DNA of 6,036 bases, taken from the NCBI GenBank assembly GCA_023416855.1, contig JAEZGU010000268.1:1-6036 (forward strand), given 5' to 3'. The notes below the pieces were generated by a model. That model worked only from the letters and a program-made list of their open reading frames with translations. It was not told the origin of the DNA and did no database searches. This DNA is from Bacillota bacterium (GTDB taxonomy: Bacteria > Bacillota > Clostridia > Tissierellales > Sedimentibacteraceae). The translations under genes were made by a program, and so were the position numbers. Below are positions 1 to 4,436 of this stretch, in pieces. Position 1 is the stretch's first letter. The number at the start of each line of letters is the position of its first letter.

Positions 1-341
1 ACTACTGCTACTGTTCTTGCAAAGGTAAACGCAGGTCCTACAGGCACAGCTGTAAACTGATTTCTGCATTGTTTAAATATTTGAAAACTTAATGTTCCAA
101 GAAAACCAACAGGAACTACTATGTTACTTGTAAAATCAAGGCGAGTGCAGCAGTTGCTATTTTTAGGAGTTCTTAAGCTCAAAGAGTTTGTTGGAAATGT
201 TGCACCCGGGTCTGCAAGAATCGGAATAGTAACAGTACTTGGTGTGCTACATCTTATAGTAGTTGTTGATAAAACTCTTCTATCATTTCTATTTCTTCTG
301 CAATTATCATTATCATCATAATAATAAGAATTTGAATTCAT
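1..341 (-). CDS. DUF4489-like protein, probable spore-associated (C-terminal part beyond window)
   Basis: The first 113 residues are present; the gene continues past base 1. The ATG is set by a GGAGG (complement of 351-355) nine bases upstream. The N-terminus is hydrophilic and low-complexity (MNSNSYYYDDNDN, then Arg/Asn-rich), with no signal peptide. From about residue 65 the sequence reads CCTRLDFTSNIVVPVGFLG, followed by a stretch containing FQIFKQCRNQF and VPVGPAFTFAR (about 86-109). This is the style I recognise from Clostridial DUF4489 proteins, small Cys-containing beta-rich proteins of unknown biochemical role that are often encoded near sporulation genes. Family assignment is from memory of these motifs. 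The SigK-like promoter upstream suggests expression in the mother cell late in sporulation, so a coat or outer-layer role is inferred, not shown. No matching protein function is known. An overlapping plus-strand frame lacks a ribosome site and is a shadow. Confidence 0.72.
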   Translation of the reverse strand, partial: MNSNSYYYDDNDNCRRNRNDRRVLSTTTIRCSTPSTVTIPILADPGATFPTNSLSLRTPKNSNCCTRLDFTSNIVVPVGFLGTLSFQIFKQCRNQFTAVPVGPAFTFARTVAV

Positions 342-417
342 AATTAATGGCCTCCATATTAAATTTTAAATTATCATAAGATAATTTAAGTATTGTTTAA
401 TTAATTATTACCTATTA

Positions 418-446
418 TATTTTATGCACCTTGTACACTTAAGGTG
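418..446 (-). promoter_or_regulatory. SigK-like sporulation promoter of the DUF4489-like gene
   Basis: Read on the minus strand, the -35 is CACC (443-446) and the -10 is CATAAAATA (418-426), separated by exactly 16 bases. This matches the Bacillus SigK consensus mACm-N16-CATAnnnTA at every specified position. Transcription would start near 410, giving a leader of about 70 nt before the ATG. SigE promoters have a similar -10, so SigE control is the alternative. Prediction from sequence only. Confidence 0.6.
427..446. repeat. Inverted repeat filling the SigK-like promoter spacer
   Basis: Six-base arms CACCTT (427-432) and AAGGTG (441-446) flank an 8-base centre. On the minus strand the repeat begins with the -35 bases and ends immediately before the -10. 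It could be an operator for a sporulation regulator. As a transcript hairpin it lacks a clear U-run on the minus strand, so it is not a convincing terminator for the 491-1366 gene. Confidence 0.45.
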
Positions 447-490
447 ATATTATAATATTTTTTTATCGAAATATATTGTTAAATATGATA

Positions 491-1366
491 TTATTCATCT
501 ATTTCTGTATTAAAGTTAATATTGTATTTCTCTTGACAGCATACATATCTATCATCTCTTTTATCTTCGCAGCATATATAATCATCTCTTTTATCTTCGC
601 AGCATATAAAATCATCATTTTCATCAAACAATGGTTGTAAGTTTTGATCCGGATAGAATTTAGGAGGTGGTGAATTCATAAATCTTACACATATACTTTC
701 TTCAGGTTCTAAATCTTCATCAGATACTTCTTCCGGTAATGGACAGTATCCGTATGCGGGAACAAGAAGTTGAACATTTAGCTCAGCCTTTACTATTAGG
801 AAATATCCTAAAGTAATATCTAAATACCATTGTTCATCATCACATTGTGTAAATTCACCATCTAATGCTTCAGCAACCATATCAAGTTTTACAATATTTT
901 CATCCATATACCTTGCCGGCTGATTATTTGTATAAGCAGTAGCTTGTGCTATTGAATCCGGACAATAAAATCTATTTAAAACATCAGTCCTGTTAATTTC
1001 ATAAAATTCACATTTATTAACACCATTGCAATCAATATAATCAGCATAGAATGAAATTGTATATCTTATAATTAATTTTTTAAAGTTAGCATTTGATCTT
1101 AATGGAAATTTTTCTACTGAATTAAGTTTTATATTAAAGTCTCTACAACCAATATAATTTCTTGGCTCAGTTAATGGATTGCTTCTTAATTCACGATCTG
1201 TTTTTATGGTGTCGGGACCTTTAGCATAAACCAAGCATCTTTTTATTAATCGTTGGTCAAATATCTTAGGGACTTCAATACACACTAACTCATAGGGATC
1301 TGGCAAACGACCTTGTTTATTAACTAAACCGGGGCGCGGTACAAATTTATTAAAGTTAATTGACAT
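491..1366 (-). CDS. Cysteine-rich protein of unknown function with Cys-Cys repeat tail, probable spore-associated
   Basis: I do not recognise a named family for this 291-residue protein. The start is set by AGGAGG (complement of 1375-1380) eight bases before the ATG. There is no signal peptide or membrane segment, so the product is probably cytoplasmic in the mother cell. It contains 15 cysteines, at residues 29, 44, 74, 113, 119, 135, 175, 208, 226 and in three CC pairs at 255-256, 265-266 and 276-277. The body (about 25-205) alternates hydrophobic strands and looks beta-rich, for example LIIRYTISFYADY and YLDITLGYFLIVKAELNVQL. The segment VCIEVPKIFDQRLIKRCL (28-45) faintly resembles the start of SPOCS/DUF3794 spore-coat-type domains, but this is weak. 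An acidic linker (about 211-225) and a proline-rich stretch (232-240) precede the repeat tail. The SigK-like promoter and the DUF4489-like neighbour suggest a spore coat or crust component in which cysteines cross-link; this is inference. Confidence 0.8.
   Translation of the reverse strand: MSINFNKFVPRPGLVNKQGRLPDPYELVCIEVPKIFDQRLIKRCLVYAKGPDTIKTDRELRSNPLTEPRNYIGCRDFNIKLNSVEKFPLRSNANFKKLIIRYTISFYADYIDCNGVNKCEFYEINRTDVLNRFYCPDSIAQATAYTNNQPARYMDENIVKLDMVAEALDGEFTQCDDEQWYLDITLGYFLIVKAELNVQLLVPAYGYCPLPEEVSDEDLEPEESICVRFMNSPPPKFYPDQNLQPLFDENDDFICCEDKRDDYICCEDKRDDRYVCCQEKYNINFNTEIDE
521..610 (-). repeat. Tandem 30-bp coding repeat encoding Cys-Cys decapeptides
   Basis: Copies 551-580 and 581-610 agree at 29 of 30 bases. 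A diverged third copy occupies 521-550. They lie in frame near the 3' end of the 291-residue gene and encode DDFICCEDKR, DDYICCEDKR and DDRYVCCQEK (residues 251-280). The near identity at DNA level points to recent duplication, so copy number may vary between strains. Confidence 0.9.
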
Positions 1367-1426
1367 AAAGTTCTCCTCCTTTTAAGAGATAAAATAATTA
1401 AAAAAATTGTATTATTTTGTTTAAAT

Positions 1427-1455
1427 TATCATATGCAATTGCATTATAGGAAGTG
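1427..1455 (-). promoter_or_regulatory. SigK-like sporulation promoter of the Cys-rich gene
   Basis: On the minus strand the -35 is CACT (1452-1455) and the -10 is CATATGATA (1427-1435), with 16 bases between. This fits mACm-N16-CATAnnnTA with one mismatch in the last -35 base. The start would be near 1419, giving a leader of about 50 nt. It is the same layout as the promoter at 418-446, which strengthens both. SigE is the alternative sigma factor. Confidence 0.55.
1433..1444. repeat. Perfect 12-bp palindrome in promoter spacer
   Basis: ATGCAATTGCAT is its own reverse complement. It overlaps the upstream end of the -10 and the adjoining spacer of the SigK-like promoter. It could be a regulator site, but short palindromes are common by chance in AT-rich DNA. 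Confidence 0.3.
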
Positions 1456-1539
1456 ACAAGTTATAAAATAAAATTTTTACTATAAAAGTTTGTGAATAAT
1501 AAATGATATAAAAAATATAATTTACAAAGGAGTGATGAA

Positions 1540-2913
1540 ATGGATGCTATAAAACCATGGATATATTTAGATAGCACTAATATAATATGGAAGTTTACAA
1601 TAAATGATAATAATGAATTACAATATACAATTAAAAATAAAGAAGGTAAATGGATAAAAGAAAAACTCATTGATAAAGATGTTACAGGCTTTTTCATATA
1701 TACTCATGAAGAAGAAATACAAATTGTATATTGTAATTATAAGGGGGAAATTAAATATTGCACATATTCAAATAATCAATGGTTGGGAAAAATTATATAT
1801 TTAATTGATCAACAGAACGTTGAAATAAAGGACATAAAGGTAATAAAATCAGGTCAGAAAATAAACATTTTCTGTTTGTTAATAGATTACAATAGTAATG
1901 ACCATGGTATAATATTGCACTGTATGTGGAATGGGACAGAAACAAATGTTGTAAATCAGCAAGATGTTATTTTATATGAGGATATAAATGAATACTATTT
2001 AATAAATTTAGATGATAACAATAATATTGATTTAATTTTTATTTCAGACGAAGGCAATGAAATCTCTTTGAATTATAGTAGTTACAAAAACAATAAATGG
2101 ACAGTTGCCAAAAGATTATATGGCATATTAGGCGATAAATTTGAATTTAATATAGTCAAAAATCAATCAGGAATACATATTTTGAACAAATATAGAGATG
2201 ATTCTGTTTGTAATTTAGAGCATGTATTATTTAAAAGCAACGGTGAATTTATAAATCATTCAATTATTGAAAGCTATAATGAAATAACCAAGACTATTTT
2301 AGTTGAAATTAAAGATAAGATATATAGTTTTTGGGTAGAAGAAAACAAGGTTTATTATTCGGTTTTTGATGAAATTACTTGGAGTAAGCCTATATGCTTA
2401 AACGAAAAAAACATTGAAGAAATTTTGAAATATAAGTTTTGTGCAGCAAAGGAAAAACATTATCAAATAGATAGAGAAGTTTATGAGGATAATTTAAATT
2501 TGATATTTCCAAGTAAAGTAATTTTAGGCGAAGAAGAGGACAAAAATACAAATCAACAAAAATATAATGAATATGTTGAACAAAAAACAATTTTTAAAGA
2601 AGAGACTGTAAATAAACATAATAATGATAATTTAATATCAGAAATAACTCGTATCCAATCAGAAAAAACAATATTGATGCAAACAATTTCGTCATTAAAT
2701 TTACAATTACAATATCAAGAAAGAATATTAAATGAATTCGATGTAATATATAAACGTTTAGAACAAGAAAAAAGTTATAGAGAAGATATAATGGGTAAGG
2801 TCAAAAAGTTAGAGGAAGAAATAAAGCTTTTAAATAATAAAGTAGATAAGTTAATTGAAGACAACATAAGGTTAAATAAGGCATTAGAGTTTGGGAAAAA
2901 CTTCATATTATAA
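1540..2913 (+). CDS. Unknown protein: beta-propeller-like repeats plus C-terminal coiled coil
   Basis: The 457-residue product starts at an ATG seven bases after AAGGAG (1527-1532). I recognise no named family. The first 290 residues carry a recurrent unit of two short beta strands around a turn, often ending in Trp and a hydrophobic strand: NELQYTIKNKEGKWIKEKLI (25-44), GEIKYCTYSNNQWLGKIIYL (69-88), EISLNYSSYKNNKWTVAKRL (174-193) and KVYYSVFDEITWSKPICL (270-287). Weaker units lie near 123-145 and 225-243. The spacing of 44-54 residues suggests a six-bladed propeller. A linker (about 300-360) leads to a charged heptad-rich region (about 365-450), predicted to be a long coiled coil. There is no signal peptide or membrane helix. 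A binding scaffold that oligomerises through the coil is a reasonable guess; the ligand is unknown. It is divergent from the Cys-rich gene and convergent with mntP, so it is probably transcribed alone. I found no convincing promoter in 1456-1526. Confidence 0.85.
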   Translation: MDAIKPWIYLDSTNIIWKFTINDNNELQYTIKNKEGKWIKEKLIDKDVTGFFIYTHEEEIQIVYCNYKGEIKYCTYSNNQWLGKIIYLIDQQNVEIKDIKVIKSGQKINIFCLLIDYNSNDHGIILHCMWNGTETNVVNQQDVILYEDINEYYLINLDDNNNIDLIFISDEGNEISLNYSSYKNNKWTVAKRLYGILGDKFEFNIVKNQSGIHILNKYRDDSVCNLEHVLFKSNGEFINHSIIESYNEITKTILVEIKDKIYSFWVEENKVYYSVFDEITWSKPICLNEKNIEEILKYKFCAAKEKHYQIDREVYEDNLNLIFPSKVILGEEEDKNTNQQKYNEYVEQKTIFKEETVNKHNNDNLISEITRIQSEKTILMQTISSLNLQLQYQERILNEFDVIYKRLEQEKSYREDIMGKVKKLEEEIKLLNNKVDKLIEDNIRLNKALEFGKNFIL

Positions 2914-2916
2914 AAT

Positions 2917-2941
2917 AAGGGCTATAAAAAATATAGCCCTT
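2917..2941. terminator. Bidirectional intrinsic terminator between convergent genes
   Basis: A perfect 10-bp stem, AAGGGCTATA (2917-2926) with TATAGCCCTT (2932-2941), encloses a loop of five A. It starts four bases after the stop of the plus-strand gene and ends six bases before the stop of mntP. The T-rich tail GTTAATTTA follows on the plus strand and ATTTTATAA on the minus strand. Both tails are imperfect, but the placement supports termination in both directions. Confidence 0.85.
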
Positions 2942-2947
2942 GTTAAT

Positions 2948-3517
2948 TTATAAAGTATGTTCAAAAAATATTTTAATTCCTATAAATATTAATATTGTAC
3001 CACCTAAGATTTCTGCTTTTTGTTTAAACATTTCTCCAAATTTCTTGCCTAAATTAGAACCGATTAATGAATTGATAAATGTTATAATTCCTATTGATAA
3101 GACAGCATTTAATATATCCACTTTCATAACAGCAAAGCCAATTCCAACAGCCAATGCATCAATGCTTGTTGCTATTGCCTGTAAAATTAATGTTCTTAAT
3201 GTCAGGCATTTATCACCGGTCAAACATGCTTCAGGATATTTAAGCTCCTTTATTGCATCGATTACCATCTTACCGCCTATAATTGAAAGTAAAATTAGGG
3301 CTATCCAATGGTCTAAGAATGAAATTGCTTCACTAAACAATGATCCTGCCAAATAACCGATTAAAGGCATGATTGCTTGAAAAAAACCAAAAGCTACTGC
3401 TGTTGATAAAATATCCCTTTTATTGTATTTAGAATAACACATACCGTTTGATATGGAAACGGCGCAAGCATCCATGGATAGACCTATGGATGTGAAAAAA
3501 AGTGTAATAGTACTCAT
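2948..3517 (-). CDS. mntP: Manganese efflux pump MntP (YebN family)
   Basis: MntP exports Mn2+ across the cytoplasmic membrane and protects cells from manganese excess. The 189-residue length is that of the family (about 188 in E. coli). Six hydrophobic segments are visible, roughly at 3-25, 37-62, 70-88, 106-130, 134-152 and 168-186. Two half-repeat motifs, GLSMDACAVSISNG (12-25) and ATSIDALAVGIGFA (116-129), place Asp16 and Asp120 in the membrane core, where the family has its conserved acidic residues. The start chosen is ATG 3515-3517, with GGAG eight bases upstream. An in-frame TTG at 3533-3535 would add six residues (MNGERK) but would place that GGAG inside the gene. A SigA-type promoter lies close upstream. 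The gene is monocistronic here and ends at a shared terminator. Confidence 0.95.
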   Translation of the reverse strand: MSTITLFFTSIGLSMDACAVSISNGMCYSKYNKRDILSTAVAFGFFQAIMPLIGYLAGSLFSEAISFLDHWIALILLSIIGGKMVIDAIKELKYPEACLTGDKCLTLRTLILQAIATSIDALAVGIGFAVMKVDILNAVLSIGIITFINSLIGSNLGKKFGEMFKQKAEILGGTILIFIGIKIFFEHTL

Positions 3518-3525
3518 CTTTCGTT

Positions 3526-3529
3526 CTCC
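3526..3529 (-). promoter_or_regulatory. Ribosome binding site deciding the mntP start
   Basis: GGAG on the minus strand lies eight bases before ATG 3515-3517 and downstream of the alternative TTG at 3533-3535. It therefore supports the shorter 189-residue protein. Confidence 0.75.
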
Positions 3530-3544
3530 ATTCAATATTTTAAG

Positions 3545-3573
3545 ATTATAACAAATAATAAAGCAATTTACAA
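3545..3573 (-). promoter_or_regulatory. SigA-type promoter of mntP
   Basis: On the minus strand, TTGTAA (3568-3573), 17 bases, then a perfect TATAAT (3545-3550). Transcription would begin near 3538, leaving a leader of about 20 nt. That leaves no room for a yybP-ykoY manganese riboswitch, so any Mn control would have to act at the promoter. I see no clear MntR-type operator. Confidence 0.7.
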
Positions 3574-3629
3574 GCTTTTATAGTATTATTATGATTTTTT
3601 ATTATTATTAAAATTTTAACATAAAAGTA

Positions 3630-3658
3630 TTGCATAAATAATATTCTTATTATATAAT
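3630..3658 (+). promoter_or_regulatory. SigA-type promoter of the ydhY-ydhV operon
   Basis: TTGCAT (3630-3635), 17 bases, then TATAAT (3653-3658). Transcription would start near 3665, giving a leader of about 70 nt before the TTG start codon. It is divergent from the mntP promoter, with about 57 bases between the two -35 boxes. Confidence 0.65.
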
Positions 3659-3659
3659 A

Positions 3660-3673
3660 TTGGGCAAGCCCAA
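3660..3673. promoter_or_regulatory. Inverted repeat at predicted transcription start: candidate operator
   Basis: TTGGGC and GCCCAA are perfect six-base arms around a two-base AA centre. The site begins two bases after the -10 and covers the predicted +1, where a bound repressor would block RNA polymerase. Its G/C content stands out from the surrounding AT-rich DNA. The regulator is unknown. A 2-base loop makes an RNA hairpin unlikely. Confidence 0.5.
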
Positions 3674-3720
3674 GTTTGACTATTAACAAACATGGAATAA
3701 AAAATATTAGCTAAATAATG

Positions 3721-3727
3721 AAGGGAG
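3721..3727 (+). promoter_or_regulatory. Ribosome binding site deciding a TTG start for ydhY
   Basis: AAGGGAG ends eight bases before TTG 3736-3738. The only upstream in-frame ATG (3718-3720) directly adjoins this site and has no Shine-Dalgarno sequence of its own. Confidence 0.65.
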
Positions 3728-3735
3728 AGATTTTA

Positions 3736-4401
3736 TTGTCTATTAATGAAACAAAAAAGAGTTTTCTTGACAAGGAAACTACAAGACGTGAGTTTTTGAA
3801 ACTTTCCGGTAAGGGAATCGGTGGTACATTTATATCACTATCTTTATTAAATCTTTTAGGTTGTACAAATCCAAATGTTGAAGAAGTTGCAGTTTTTCCT
3901 TTAGCACAAGGTGTATTAATTGCTGACAGAACAAAGTGTACAGGCTGTCAAAGATGCGAAACAAATTGCACATTGGCAAACGATGGAAAAATTATGCCTT
4001 ATATTTCAAGAATTAAAGTAAGTCAAAACTACAATTTTGGAATTGATGGACCAAAGTTAGCTTATTGGAGAGAAGATGGACAATTTGGAAATCTAATGAT
4101 GTCTCCTGAAACATGCAGACAATGTGCGGAGCCATTTTGTAGAAAAGCTTGCCCAGTTGATGCAATAGAAGCAAATCAAGTTGGTGCAAGAGTTGTAAAT
4201 GAAGAAAAGTGTATAGGTTGCGGAAATTGTTCAAAAGCATGCCCATGGCACATGCCTACTGTGGATCCTGAGACTAATAAATCTACAAAATGTGTTAACT
4301 GTGGAATGTGTGCAACTAACTGCCCTACCGGTGCATTAAAAATAGTTGCATGGGACGAAGTGAAATTTGCTATGCGTAAATTAGGTTATACAGCTGTATA
4401 A
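3736..4401 (+). CDS. ydhY: YdhY-like four-cluster [4Fe-4S] ferredoxin protein with twin-arginine motif
   Basis: This is an electron-transfer subunit predicted to carry four [4Fe-4S] clusters and to serve the oxidoreductase encoded next. With the TTG start it has 221 residues. Sixteen cysteines fall in four groups: 68/71/74/78 (CTGCQRCETNC), 127/130/135/139 (CRQCAEPFCRKAC), 159/162/165/169 (CIGCGNCSKAC) and 186/189/192/196 (CVNCGMCATNC). This is the HycB/DmsB/PhsB layout. The N-terminus has TRREFLK (16-22), a full twin-arginine motif, then a hydrophobic stretch ending LLNLLGC (37-43). E. coli YdhY has the same architecture, including the SGKG and LLGC signatures, as I recall it. Whether the segment directs export or is a relic is open. 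The gap to ydhV is 35 bases, so the two are one operon. An ATG at 3718 would give 227 residues but lacks a ribosome site. Confidence 0.9.
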   Translation: MSINETKKSFLDKETTRREFLKLSGKGIGGTFISLSLLNLLGCTNPNVEEVAVFPLAQGVLIADRTKCTGCQRCETNCTLANDGKIMPYISRIKVSQNYNFGIDGPKLAYWREDGQFGNLMMSPETCRQCAEPFCRKACPVDAIEANQVGARVVNEEKCIGCGNCSKACPWHMPTVDPETNKSTKCVNCGMCATNCPTGALKIVAWDEVKFAMRKLGYTAV

Positions 4402-4424
4402 AAACTATAATAATAAAACGATTT

Positions 4425-4429
4425 GGAGG
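4425..4429 (+). promoter_or_regulatory. Ribosome binding site deciding the ydhV start
   Basis: GGAGG lies seven bases before ATG 4437-4439. The in-frame ATG at 4431 is only one base away from it, too close for initiation, so the protein should begin MAIGGWTG. Confidence 0.8.
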
Positions 4430-4436
4430 AATGAAT

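Noticed and set aside
121..321. Plus-strand open frame of 66 codons
   Set aside because: It is antisense to the DUF4489-like gene, has no ribosome site, and its product has only random Leu/Val-rich composition.
427..463. Plus-strand terminator formed by the inverted repeat and the following T-run
   Set aside because: No plus-strand gene lies upstream, and the T-run is some 10 bases beyond the stem; the repeat is better explained as part of the promoter region.
521..610. Possible CRISPR-like direct repeats
   Set aside because: The copies are contiguous without spacers and stay in frame as coding sequence.
1448..1462. SpoIIID-type site around GACAAGTT
   Set aside because: Compared with WWRRACARNY it mismatches at two of the four bases before ACA.
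1493..1521. TGAATA-N17-TATAAT as a promoter for the 457-residue gene
   Set aside because: The start would fall near 1528, inside the ribosome site, leaving no usable leader.
1461..1697. Minus-strand open frame of 78 codons
   Set aside because: It overlaps the 5' part of the 457-residue gene in antisense, has no Shine-Dalgarno site, and reflects AT-rich composition.
2390..2590. Minus-strand open frame of 66 codons
   Set aside because: It lies wholly inside the 457-residue gene, antisense, without initiation signals.
2940..3356. Plus-strand open frame of 138 codons
   Set aside because: It is the antisense shadow of mntP; the mntP frame has clear family motifs, a promoter and a ribosome site.
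3659..3735. Moco/Tuco riboswitch in the ydhY leader
   Set aside because: The leader is only about 70 nt and shows just a 5-bp stem (GTTTG/CAAAC) beside the short palindrome; the larger multi-stem fold is not visible.
4013..4246. Minus-strand open frame of 77 codons
   Set aside because: It is antisense to the iron-sulfur domains of ydhY, which are unmistakable on the plus strand.
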